Shown: positions 25,865 through 36,784 of the stretch, in pieces
Layout: each line of letters opens with the position of its first letter
Position numbering within the stretch: position 1 is the first letter of the stretch
Origin: Epiperipatus broadwayi
Lineage: Eukaryota; Onychophora; Udeonychophora; Euonychophora; Peripatidae
Direction: 5' to 3'
Length of the DNA: 64,000 nucleotides
Assembly: GCA_028023455.1 (NCBI GenBank)
Contig: JAQFVV010012530.1
Span: 2,998,909 to 3,062,908 of the forward strand
Notes under the pieces: generated by a model
Told to the model about the DNA's origin: nothing
What the model saw: the letters and a program-made list of their open reading frames with translations, nothing else
The model's database searches: none
Translations under genes and position numbers: made by a program

Positions 25865-26310
25865 TTATACATGGGTGAACGTGGATATGTCATTTATAAC
25901 TAAGCAATAGAACAATGGCTGAACAAAGCTATTTGATTGCTGATAGTGTTAGTTTGCAATTCCTAGCAAGCCAATTTTAAAAGCTGCAGATAATTCGTAT
26001 ATTTAGATTTTCTCATTAATAAGATGCACATATATTCGCATAGCCATAATAAAGATTTTCTGTTCCCAAAAACACAAACAATTTATTCCCAAATATAATG
26101 AAAATGGTGAAGCTTATCTAATTTTAGTGATAAAAAAAAAAAAAAATCGCAATGGTTGAAATATATTGACATAATGACGTAAATTTGCCCCCCCCCCCCA
26201 ACAGTCAAGGTTCATAGGCACTTGCCTGCATGCGTATCCTATCACTACAGCTCCACACTACTATATATACATTTATTAATTGCATTGATGAATGATAGAT
26301 ACTATATATA
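25865..26310. repeat. Interspersed repeat family B, copy 2
   Basis: Partner of 12700-13185, with the same word order ending TATCCTATCACTACAGCTCCA and ATATATAC. This copy has an A-run near 26133 and a run of C near 26189 that the first copy lacks. Confidence 0.6.
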
Positions 26311-26607
26311 TATAAGCCCTTTTTAAAAAAGTAAATTTTATATTTTTAGTGAAATTAATTTTTAAATACCGCAAAACAAAAGCAAAAACATTTAAATCAT
26401 TATTATTTTTATCACAGTTGTTTATCATTCTGCCGAGTTTTTGGCTTTAAATTTATTGACTTATTATCTGCATTATCCAAACCGTTAAAAAAATGATAAT
26501 ATAATTAATTTATTTTCTACTAATATAACTATTTTTCAAGTGAATAGTCAGGGTTTAAAAATGGATTTGTTATGGTATGAATGATAATATATATATATAT
26601 TTTAAGT

Positions 26608-26701
26608 GTCATAGCATCGGCCGGGACGCGAACCCGCAACCCGGGCAACTGCCTGCAAGTGCAAGGCAGTCGCGCTGATCTCTCGACCACCAATGCAAGA
26701 C
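26608..26701 (-). mobile_element. tRNA-only SINE, copy 3
   Basis: A 94-bp minus-strand unit beginning GTCTTGCATTGG and ending CCGATGCTATGAC, with A-box TGGTCGAGAGATCAGCG and B-box GGGTTCGCGTCCC. The anticodon arm carries inserted bases (CTGCCTTGCACTTGCAGGCAG). AATGATAATAT flanks it at 26580-26590 and 26703-26713, a target duplication. The outer GTC..GAC pairing beyond the acceptor stem is shared with copies 1 and 2. Confidence 0.85.
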
Positions 26702-26937
26702 AAATGATAATATTTTAAAAAAGTATTGAAAAATATTTGCCTTGTATTTAGATTAAAAACAAAACATTTATCAGACTTTTCTTGGCTGAATTAAATTACC
26801 TTGATATGGGTAATTTACGAATAGTTCCATTAAAGATAGATGTAACACAGCAATTACCGATGGTTACTTGTGATTGATTACTCAGGTGTTTGTCAGGTTG
26901 TATCACCAAAGCACATTTGCATATATAATCCTATCTA

Positions 26938-28145
26938 AAAAAAGGATAATAAAGAAGATATTAGATGTTACAGATCTATTAGTCTTTTAGCAATTTTGTA
27001 CAAATTTTTTACCAAGATTATTACAACACCTTTACAAAGAACTTTGGATTTCAACATACCAAAAGAACAAGTTGTATTTAAAAGTGATTTTAGTACAGTG
27101 GCTTATATCTAAATATTGAGAGAAATTATAGAATAGATCAATGAATATTGAATTGCCACTATGCTTTGGATTTGTAGATTATGAAAAGGCATTTGATTGT
27201 ATAAGCTTTTCTTCAGTGATAAAAGCATTGAATCATCAAGGTATAGACTGAGGATATTGTCATAGTCTGAAGAATATTTATAAACATACAACAGCAACAA
27301 TGATACTATCAAGGTTAACATTGAAAAAGGTCTAAGATAACTCTACATCTCCAAACCTTTTTACAGCAGCACTGCAATAAGTATTTTGTGGTTTTAAAAT
27401 GGCAAGTTAAAGGAATAAAAATAAATGGAGATTATTTAAGACATGTTTCAGAGCTTCAGAAAATATTGTAAGAGCTATTAGATAAAAATAAGAAATTAGG
27501 ACTGAAGATAAAAGTTAAAAAGTCTAAATTAATGTTCAATGGAGTTAGAAGTTAACAACTACAAAAAACCTCTGTCAGATTATTACTACAGATGAAAACA
27601 TAATAGACGAAATTAATCATAGAATTAAACTTGATTGGTGTGCTTTTGATATAAATAACTTAATATTAAAAGGAAATTTGCCTATGTGTTTGAAAATGAA
27701 AGTTTTTAATAAATGTCTTTTACCAGTTCTTACTTATGGATCTGATAGTTCAGTATTTAACACAAGAGCAATACAAAGACTTCAGACCACTCAAAGAAAT
27801 ATTGACAGATGCATTTTAGAAGTAACAAGAAGGGATCAAAAATGAAATACAAGAGTAAAAGAACAAACAGGTGTTATTGACATAATTGAAAGAATTAACA
27901 GACTGAAGGGAGCTGGGCTGAACATATTGCTAAAAGAGATGATAATAGATGGACAGTTAAAATCTTAAATTGGATTCCAAGAGATTGTAAAAGAACTAGA
28001 AAGAGACCAGTGTGATGAATGGATGAAATAAGGAAGAGTGCTGCGATATGAAGAAGGTAGGCTAGAGATTAAAGAAGATGGATTGAACTTGGAGAGACTT
28101 TCAACCTGCAGTGGATTGATAATGACTGACAACGATAATGATGAC
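26938..28145 (+). pseudogene. RTE-like reverse transcriptase pseudogene
   Basis: Across shifting + frames one reads the RT domain in order: CYRSISLLAILYKFFTKII, TLDFNIPKEQVVFKSDFST, FVDYEKAFDCISFSS (motif A), and SPNLFTAAL (motif B end). The part that should hold motif C (FADD) is deleted: the sequence passes from IKINGDYL straight to HVSELQKIL. KNKKLGLKIKVKKSKLMF follows, then the C-terminus ending HIAKRDDNRWTVKILNW, RDCKRTRKRP and a decayed TGATAATGATGA-type tail near 28130. Stops are frequent. The endonuclease half is absent. The minus-strand frame at 27965-28147 is its shadow. Confidence 0.8.
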
Positions 28146-28149
28146 AAGG

Positions 28150-29187
28150 ACAGAATACTTTTTGTTGGTTTTCTGCTAACTCAGTTGACTTTGAATTTTA
28201 TGAAAAGCAATCTAATAGAAGTTAGAAAAACTTGAATATGAATGGATGTAGATGTCAGTTAAAAGTATCTTAAGTTAAATATCCCTAAGACCAGAGCTGA
28301 TCCCATAAGGAAGGCAGTAAATAACTACCTTACGTTTTAAATTAAAATAGACACTAAAATAAGGCATTATATATGAAATATATATATAACTTCCCCCCTA
28401 TTTTATACATTGCTTTATTTGAATGTTTTTGGTTTTTTGATTCACCATATTTAAATTTTGTGTAACAAACCAGCCTTGTCTTATTTTCCCCCTTCTATTA
28501 TTGTTTCTTTGCAAACTCTCCAATAGCTGCATTAATCCAGGATCATATTTTTTTTTTATGACAAGCTGACTGGGTTGTCCAAATATATGTACTATGCAAA
28601 ACTAAGATAAAGTTAAGAATGAAAATGATGTGACGTTTTCTTAAGTACAGAATAGCTAAAATTTAATTAACAATTGTTAGTATTATTTTATAATCATGAA
28701 AAAGAGCAGTAGTTTGCAAAGAAATAAATGATAGAAAGAGAAATGACTTACTGCATAAAATGAACATGTGATGATTCGGAATCAATAACACTCCGATAAA
28801 TAAACAATGTTTTTTTTTTTCAAAAATGTTATTTAACTGTGGATTTATAAAGTTGATTACTATGAGTATGCCGCTAACGTAGTGAAGGTATATGTATATT
28901 CAGTTATTAAAGCAAATATTAAAGTATAAACTCTGTTGTGTCTATTGGCAGAGGTTCAATCTATTATATATATATTGTGCAAGATAAAAGTATGACTGGA
29001 TGTATCAGTCCACTGAAATTATCGACTAATAAATAGGCAATTAGATTAATTGCAGTTAAATATCCAGATCAGTTTTTTTTTGCCTTGGGATAATTTTACT
29101 TAGAATTAACATTGCCATCTTTTTGTGTTTTACATACACGCAAGCATACACACACGCTTTTTTATTTCTTTATATAATTTCATTTAG
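28150..29187 (+). other. Intronic sequence, nothing recognised
   Basis: AT-rich sequence between the RTE relic and the next exon, with T- and A-runs only. No exon or element was recognised apart from the acceptor at its right end. Confidence 0.5.
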
Positions 29188-29322
29188 GATTCCAATATAC
29201 ACTTTTTACAAATGGAACACTAGTGATTGATAGAGGTCAAGAAATTGATTCAGGGATTTATTCGTGCGTGGCTACAAACAATATCACCTCCAGTAGAGCA
29301 GTAGCAGAAGTGATTTTCAAAG
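29188..29322 (+). CDS. Ig-domain gene: second half of Ig 2
   Basis: Acceptor TCATTTAG, donor AAAG/GTAACT. It is phase 1 at both ends. The preceding G plus GA gives Gly, then 44 codons read FQYTLFTNGTLVIDRGQEID, SGIYSCVATNNITSSRA and VAEVIFK. This is the D to G part of an I-set domain: NGTLVI E-strand, D-S-G-x-Y-x-C with the second cysteine, a VATN turn, and the G strand. N-glycosylation sequons are NGT and NIT. Joined to 11550-11678 it completes one Ig domain of normal length, which strongly supports both exons. The last base joins the exon at 33460 as Ala. Confidence 0.9.
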
Positions 29323-29984
29323 GTAACTGGCATTTCTCATTGTTTAAAAATAACATCTAAATAATATTTAAATTAGTTGGCAATTCACTATCATTATATC
29401 AACTCACTAGCAAGCTATTCGGACAATGGGTTAGTAGTTCAACTCTGAATTGTTCTTCGGAACATTATATTATAAAATAAATAAGATATACAGAGAAAGT
29501 AAATAATTGTGATTATATTTAATTATTTTGATTACAACTGATAACAATCAATTTTCCATTTTTTTATTTGAAAGCCATCTATGTAAGTTCAAGTAATCAA
29601 TGCCTACTAATGGAAATATCAAAAGGATCTTTAAATCAATATTTAGCCTAAGTTCAAAATTTAGGATGGTTTGAAATTTTGAAATAATTATCTTGATAAT
29701 AAAAGATATAAAAGATGGCTAAAATATGTACCAGTGCTCTTCCTAAATATCAAAAAGTAATCTAAAAATTGTTATTTACTTATGATATTCTTGATTTATT
29801 ATACTTCACATGAATCTTTGGATTAGTATGACATAAAAAGGTTATTGATGGATAAAAAATATACTTTTTTTTTTAAGAAGTGCTTGTTTTTCACATAAAT
29901 GCACTAAAAAGTAAAAAAAATATTTTTTTTACAGCTTTCAGAATAAAATCATGGCACAACCATGATCAGAAATTCACAAGTCAA

Positions 29985-30235
29985 ATTCCCAAATAATTAC
30001 ATTCACTTTCTTGTAAAATGACTCTCACACAAGATAGGGACTGGTTTCTAATCACTTTTTATACTGTATGGAGAGATATAATCATAAACATATGATCAAA
30101 GACTTGTGAAAAAGATGCATGATCTCCGAGGTACACGTTTCATGCTGAAACAGCATTCATCAGTTGAACCCAGATCACAATCTGTTACTCATATCTTTAT
30201 CATTGTTCCGTATATATAGATAGCCGATTACTAGA
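29985..30235. repeat. Interspersed repeat family C, copy 1
   Basis: Shares CACTCT(C/T)A, GGGACTGGTTTCTA, ACTTTTTATAC.., ATAATCATAAACATATGA(T/C)CAAAGAC, TTTCATGCTGAA and CTTTATCATTGTTC with 31270-31505. Its 5' two-thirds also recurs at 56065-56400. Non-coding; the element type is unknown. Confidence 0.6.
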
Positions 30236-30244
30236 ATTGATGTG

Positions 30245-31190
30245 ACGTGATGTGATGTAATGTACTATAGCTTCTTCTTAAACGAAGTCAAGAATCTCTC
30301 AGCAATTATACCAAGAGAAACTTATTAGCTACTTAATTTTACATTCCCCAATTTACGTTTTCCCATATTCTGCTCCATCCCATTTCCACAACATAAACTA
30401 TACAGCCGTTATATCAAAATTCCCCTTATCTTTTTCCAAACCCAGCATAAAAACCAATAATCTACTTTCTGTATAATCACTTTTTTCATATTTATTTTTC
30501 CATAACTTCATTATATGTACCCTTTCTGTTTTTAAGCATTTACATTCAATTAACAGATGCCTAATATTTTCTATTTCTTCCTTTACATAATTTATAGACT
30601 AAATAACCCATATTTTTCTATTTACATGTATATTCTCTTGTTGCTAAAGATCCTGTTTGAGCCTTAAACAATAAACTACTTTCCTTACTATTATCATATA
30701 TTAACTCGCACCTAATGTTCTGTTTATTTCTATATATATTTAAACTCTTTTTACTCTCCATCTCTCTAACTCCCTATTCTTTATTAATAAATCTATTCTT
30801 TTATCCCATTCCTTACCACTATAACACTCAACAATCCTCCTAACACAATCATCATATCTTTTGTACAAATATACCGATATAAATTTTTAATCCAAATCTT
30901 TTGCATACCGTATTACTTTTCTCACCCATCTTGGTGCCTGCCCTTTACTCATAACCCAATTAAATACTATTTTGGCTATTCTTTTATTATCTATAAACTG
31001 CAATCTACCAAACATTTTCATTTTACTTTTTGCATCTCTCATATGAAAACTTGACCATCCCATTTCTCCTTGAATTGCCTCCCTTGCTGTCCATACATAT
31101 GCATCTTAATGCATGTCTTACTACTTCCCTTTGAACTTTTTCTAAATAATTTAATACCCCATTACTAACATATAATGCCCTCACAACTTT
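30245..31190 (-). pseudogene. Non-LTR retrotransposon 3' fragment (family K), copy 1
   Basis: About 80 percent by eye like 36785-38310 in the shared part. The minus strand carries the decayed C-terminal region of a non-LTR retrotransposon protein after the RT core. It is recognisable through the better preserved copy at 36785. Between family C copies at 29985 and 31270, it may have inserted into or between them. Many stops. Confidence 0.6.
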
Positions 31191-31269
31191 GGTGCAAATC
31201 AATGAAAATATATTAATAATTTTTCATTAGGCATTCTTTAGACTAGAGATTATCCAATAATGAATAATA

Positions 31270-31505
31270 TTTCTGTAGTGTAATTTTCACTACATCACTC
31301 TTATGCAAAGTAGGAACTGGTGTCTATACATTTTCAACACTTTACAAAGAATTGTAATCACAAATATATGACCAAAGACACACAAAACAGATACATGATC
31401 CAACATGCATATTTCATGCTGAACCAGCACTCCTCAGTTGGCCCAAATCACAATCTTTTACACATATCTTTATCATTGTTCAGTATATATAAATAGCCAA
31501 TTACT
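31270..31505. repeat. Interspersed repeat family C, copy 2
   Basis: Begins CTGTAGTGTAATTTTCACTAC, a start shared with the copy at 56065. It then follows copy 1 through TGACCAAAGAC, TTTCATGCTGAAC and TTTATCATTGTTCAGTATATATA. A flanking stretch TTAGACTAGAGATTATCCA occurs at about 31240 and again at about 31604, so this copy lies inside a 360-bp direct repeat. Confidence 0.55.
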
Positions 31506-31639
31506 ACAGTTTAAATGATAAATGAAAACTTGCCATCCTCATAATCCTGACATAAATCACCCATTGGAGGTATATTAATAAATTTTATTAGTTATTCATT
31601 AGACTAGAGATTATCCACTTAATAAACAATACTTCTGTA

Positions 31640-32230
31640 TTGTATGGATATAACACTAAGAATATTGAAAACATATTTATTAATTATAAACCAACTAATT
31701 TAAATATTAATAATAATTCTATTATAAATAATAATAGCAGTTTTAAAAATAATAAAAAATGGATAAAACTTTTATACTTCCCTAAAGTTTATTATACATT
31801 ACTAAAATATAAAAAATATGTAGACAAAAGCATTAACATAAGATGGTCAAATAGTAAAAATCTTGACAAATTAGTAGGAAATTATAAAATAAGAGATGAT
31901 ATAAAATATAAAAAAGGAATTGTATATAAAATTACTTGTGGAAATTGCAGTATGATTGATTATGAACATATAGGAAACAGGTAAAAATCAAAAGAACATT
32001 ATAATACAATTAATAGAAGAGATGATAAAGCTGGCTTATATATTCATTATTTAAAATGTGGACATAGAATAGATTGTGTAAAAAATATAAAACCTTTAAA
32101 CGATATTAAAGAACCTAACAAAAGGCAGATATATGAAACCAGTTACATTAATTACAACAAACATAATTGTATGAATATATATAAAGCATCAATTAATTTA
32201 AGTAATAATTGGCTAATGATAAATGAATGA
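31640..32230 (+). pseudogene. Penelope-like element GIY-YIG endonuclease remnant, copy 1
   Basis: The open frame at 31640-31984 (114 aa) reads KYKKYVDKSINIRWSNSKNL, then KKGIVYKITCGNCSMIDYEH, and stops at GNR. After that stop the frame continues: KSKEHYNTINRRDD, AGLYIHYLKCGHRIDCVKN and KRQIYETSYINYN, then NNWLMINE. This order (GVVYxIxCxxC..YIG-like, R/K..EH, H..GH.ID, R.IxE) matches the linker and GIY-YIG endonuclease of Penelope-like elements. The reverse transcriptase is missing and the YIG core is altered (YEHIG), so it is a 5'-truncated inactive copy. Confidence 0.75.
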
Positions 32231-32712
32231 GAAATTATATAGTATACATTTATACAAGTTTTTTTTACTTCCTTGTGTATATTGTATTATTGTTTTAATA
32301 AGTACTAGTTAATATTATAATAAAGAGATAGATGTTACTATGTATACAATGTAGATTGAAATTGTAAAAATCAGTATTGCTTTTATATAAAAATTACTTT
32401 GTTTCATATTATATTGGATTACTTATTTAATACATAAATGTATATTTATATATTTTCATCATTTTTTCAAGTTTAATTTTGTTTAACTTTTAGCTATTAT
32501 TATTAGTATAAAATTGATCTGAAATAAAAGTTGGCTTATTAATACAGCTAAACTTTATATTAAATGACAAGAATCTGTTTTTAATATTAGCAGATTGTAT
32601 ACATATAAGCAATGGATTATAAAATGCTTTTGTAATTAAACTTCATCTTAGAATAAATATTATATAAGTTGATTTGATACTTAAACTGATCTATGAAACA
32701 ATTTTTCGTTAT

Positions 32713-32960
32713 CTGTGAATGAAAAAAAGGGAATAAATAAATGGAAAAAAAAATAAAGAGAGAAAAGAGAGTGAAAGAAACAGGAAAAAAAAGAGAGATC
32801 AGAAAGAAGAAAAAGAGAATATAAACAAGGAGAAAGAGAGAGAAGAGAGAAATAAAAAGAGAGGAGAGATATAAACAAGGAGAAACAGAAGAGAGAAAGA
32901 GAGAGAAAGATAGAAAAAATGAGGAAAAGAGAGGGAAAGAAAAAGAAAGATGAAAAGCAA
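32713..32960 (+). repeat. Purine-rich (GA/GAAA) tract
   Basis: About 240 bases nearly free of pyrimidines on the + strand, made of GAAA, GAGA and AGGA words, with internal near-repeats such as ATATAAACAAGGAGAAA at about 32820 and 32869. The minus-strand open frame here is just its CT complement. It is 0.5 kb upstream of the exon at 33460. Confidence 0.85.
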
Positions 32961-33189
32961 TTGACAGTGAATAAAATAAAAAAACAGCAGAAAAAAAAGG
33001 GGTAATTTTATTTAAAAAGTATATTTTTGGTAAATTTAATAGAGTATAAGTCTAAACGTTTATGATGCTTGTATTTTAGTGGTAATTATATGTTGGATTA
33101 TTTCTATCATCTAATATTAATTATTAATAATAGTCTAGATGATTAGTGTTATGTTAAATTCAATATTCTTGATTTTAAAGGTCAGATCA

Positions 33190-33405
33190 TTTAGTATTGT
33201 CAATGGTCAGGCCAACAACGTATGAAAAACAGATGAAAATAATTCCATTCGAAATGTTGTGTTACATATTAACCTGTGTGAAACTATTAATGTAATTGAA
33301 AGGTTTGAATAAAGTTTACATTTTTCTAAAGACATTTAACATTAATTTTAAATGATAAAAATAACCCAATATATAATTACTAATAAGAAGAGTGTAAGCT
33401 TAATA
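33190..33405 (+). mobile_element. SINE body, 5'-truncated (tRNA part missing)
   Basis: Matches the body of the SINE at 62965: GGTCAGGCCA(A/G)CAAC, GAA(A)AACAGA..GA.AATAAT, GTTGTGT, GAAAGGTTTGAATAAAGTT, TTTTTCTAAA(A)GACATT and AATATGTAAATAAT-like end. The tRNA-related head is absent. It ends about 55 bases before the exon at 33460. Confidence 0.75.
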
Positions 33406-33459
33406 ATATTGCCGCAATTAGTATTATTAATATTAATATGGCATGTATTATTGTTGCAG

Positions 33460-33608
33460 CACCTCCAATCATTGATAAACGCTTATCTTACGTGATTGCT
33501 CTTCTGGGTCAAACATTTAAGCTTAGTTGTGATGTATATAGTGTTCCTTTAGCAACAATTTATTGGAAAAAAGACCAGGAAGACATTGTGGAAAGCATCA
33601 ATACACAG
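33460..33608 (+). CDS. Ig-domain gene: first half of Ig 3
   Basis: Acceptor TTGTTGCAG, donor ACACAG/GTAAAA. The phase-1 start gives Ala. The codons read PPIIDKRLSYVIALLGQTFK, LSCDVYSVPLATIYWKKDQ and EDIVESINTQ, ending in phase 0. It shows a typical inter-domain PPII start, GQTFKLSC with the first cysteine, and the core tryptophan in IYWKKD. The GxPxP turn is reduced to YSVPLA. It continues in phase 0 into 40664. An ATG 24 bases upstream of the exon opens a frame through it, but that is intron sequence, not a start. Confidence 0.9.
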
Positions 33609-35480
33609 GTAAAAATGAAAAGTATTATTCGGTGTATGTTTCTGCATTAACTTAATTATAAATTATAAGTTTGAAATTATTAAGTCTAATTTAAATTTTT
33701 TTATTTTATGCAAATAATAAATTACTACTAAATAATAATGTAAAAAATGTTTAAGATCAAAAATGATTTTATGTTATTTTAGTTGCGAATGTTTCAAATT
33801 AATACAATTTAATGTAAATGTGTCAAATTTTCTACACTGAAAACTATGACATCATCTTTCCCAGGTAAATACTTCAATGATTGATACTTATCATTTACTA
33901 GACTGGAAATTATAATATATCTTTTAGCGCAGGTGCATATACTATTAAATCCATGCCACATGTAATAATTAATTCAATTCCATTCATTTTTCCCCCATGT
34001 GTAATATCTTAAATGTAACTTTCCATCTCACCACATATACTTTAATCACAAGATAGTGCATTAGGTGTGACAGCAGGAAGTATGATACTTTTAAATTAAA
34101 TATAATAATTTGATATTAGTAAATACTGAACAAGGACTGTTACTTGGCTAACTGATGTGCTGGTTTAAGCATGAAATGTATTTTCAGTAGCATTTACCCT
34201 TTTCAGATACTTTGATTTATATAACTTAGGTATATGTGGCAAAACAGAAAGTTGAAATTATATTTTAAATATGTATCCAGTTCAAATAGTGTCGGTTTTG
34301 TCTAAATAATCATTCTTATTTAATACATTTATAGGTTAACGCTTTTTTAATCTCATAATACCTAAATCTGTTCATGCAGACATATATTCATCCATTAATT
34401 TCCTACCTGTTTGTCCATTTATTGTTGTTTAATTTGCTCATTATTTTAAGGTACTTAATTTAAATAAATATAAAAACAGTTCGCAAAAACTAACAGCTTA
34501 ACTTTTATTTATAATATGATCTTTATTTAATATAGAGTTTAATTGCAACATTGCCTATTTTTTTTATTTTAAACTAGTTTATGCAAATGTTTTTATTTTT
34601 AAAGATTTTAAAATTTATTTGTTTACATTATTAATATTCAAATATTAAGTCGGTGGTTTAACATACTAATAATTCTAATTATTTATTAGCATTATTTTGG
34701 AAGTTACATGGGCTTTTACGTATTATTATATAAATAATAGAGTGATTAACGGCTTGAAAAGTGCAAACACCAGATGTGACAAGTTGAGAATCGATCATGG
34801 TTCCTTTAAATTATTGAATTTACCCCTTTACTATTGTGCTGAAATACACAATGCAAATTATTGCCTATCAAATTCACACAAAAATCATTCATAAATTATA
34901 ACAACTGTTAGAACAGTGCGCAGCATATTTGGAAGAATTAATTGGTTTTATAGGTATATATTTAGCACTTTAGTCAATTAATTCTATATACTGTCATTTT
35001 TCTGATTCACAGGGTGCTATAATGTGGTTATAAATTATCCGGTCCTATTATGAAATGTGAATGTTAAAGAAACGGTGAACTGAATAGTCTATATGTGTAT
35101 AAACTGATGTAGAAAATGTTCAAATTTTAAACTAATTGTGATTAAAAATGGAAAATTCTCTTTATTGTTTATGTATATATATATTCAGGTACTCCAATTC
35201 CCTAATTTTTTTCTGAATAGCAAAAAGTTATATCAGTGACATTAATAGTGAAAGAGATTGGTTCAAGTTTTTTTAAAATTAATTTGGAATTTATAACATT
35301 TTAGAAGAGTGCGTGATAAAATTGATGAGTTTACAGATGTTTATCAAGTATGCTATTCAATTAATTACATAGAATATCTTATTTATGACTCATTGGATGA
35401 TATATATAAATAAATTATACCTTCTTATGGAATACAAATATTTAAAAATCGATGAATCAAATATTCTATATATACAGTAT
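33609..35480 (+). other. Intronic sequence, nothing recognised
   Basis: AT-rich intron following the exon at 33460. Short open frames only, such as 34697-34894, which has no recognisable motif or splice context. Confidence 0.5.
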
Positions 35481-35489
35481 GTTCTAATG

Positions 35490-35800
35490 AAAAGGTAACT
35501 TATCTTCAAGCTATCTACAGTGCCATCTCTGAATTTAGGGTTCTAGTACATCTAGATCATTAGTTTCAACATAAAATGTGGGAGTGTGTTTTGTACCTCA
35601 ATCCATGATAGAACAATGAATTAACAATTTTTGTTTTAAATTAGGTAAAACTGCTACTAAATCATTAGACATCATTTAAATTGTATATAGTCAGTGAAGC
35701 CATGACTAGAAAAAATATTTTGAAGGGGTTTTCAATATTTTGTAATGATAGAGAGAGGACTGAAGATTACCTACAGGGTATAAAAGTCCATGCAAGCTAG
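35490..35800 (+). pseudogene. mariner-type transposase N-terminal relic, copy 2
   Basis: From about 35599 the + strand reads IEQ-stop-INNFCFKLGKTATKSLDII, then later YSQ and a FEGVFN stretch and RED-stop-RLPTGY. This parallels the MEQ..FCFKLGKSATE.. helix-turn-helix start of mariner transposases. The upstream CTTATCTTCAAGCTATCTAC block matches the relic at 4010. Unlike that copy, the domain is not split by an insert, but it has stops. No catalytic region. Confidence 0.6.
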
Positions 35801-36784
35801 AATCTTAAATTTTAGTGGTAAATAAGGAAACTATGTTGCTAGGTAACACATGCATTAATTCAGAGATACTGCTGTAGTCAGATTGAATAAAAAACCAGCA
35901 AGAAACAATACTAGAAACATTGGAGCTTCAGAACCAAACTAGTTAAGATATATAATTGGAAAATGCTTACGGTTATTTCTGTATAAGATATTTACGTTCT
36001 TTAAACCTTCAGCTTTTCTGATGAGTATAGGTTTATTATATGAAATATATATATAGGGAGAGAAATTAGTTTGGGATATTTTTCACAAGGTGGCAGCTCA
36101 GAATTTATAACAGAGTTTATGGGAATAAATGGCAAAGCTGAAAAGATTGATTGATTCACACACACGCGAATAATTTTGTAATAAAAGATGGATTTTGCTG
36201 CCTGGTTTGCTCACACTTTACACCAATCAATTTAAATGTAATGGTGAGGTAGAATATTGAACTTCATATAATTAAATGTAACTTAATGTATAGGAATGAT
36301 AAACAATTTCATTTTTGGCTAGTTAAATTTTATTGTAAGGATCGAATGATGATAATGATTGACGTGGCTGGATGTATATATAAATATACATTTAGGAAGA
36401 ATTACAGAGTTTATCATAGTTGGTTGGGATATTAATGGATTTTTATTGTGCCTCTGCTACTGTCTCTCCATAAATTATTATTACAAACTCTTAAAAATAA
36501 CTTATAAAGATATAAAATGAATCTCTTTATCAAAAAATATAGAGTTAAAGATATAATTATAATTGCTATACTTAAGAGAAAACATATATTTAAATAAATT
36601 AATATAATCAAAAATGGAAAATAACGAAGTCCATTTTGCTGATGTTTTTTTTAATACAAATTATAATAAATAATAAAAATATCATATACAACATATATAT
36701 AAATTAATAATTGTACATAAAAAGTATTTTTAATTTATGATTTTGTGCTTTTTTCCAATTATTAAGGATCGATGTTAACACTGA

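Noticed and set aside
32681-32878. Hydrophobic Phe/Leu/Ser-rich minus-strand frame
   Set aside because: It is the complement of a purine-rich tract, not a membrane protein.
33438-33650. A protein starting at the ATG at 33438
   Set aside because: The ATG lies before a clear TTGTTGCAG acceptor, and the Ig frame ends at a donor at 33609; it is an internal exon.
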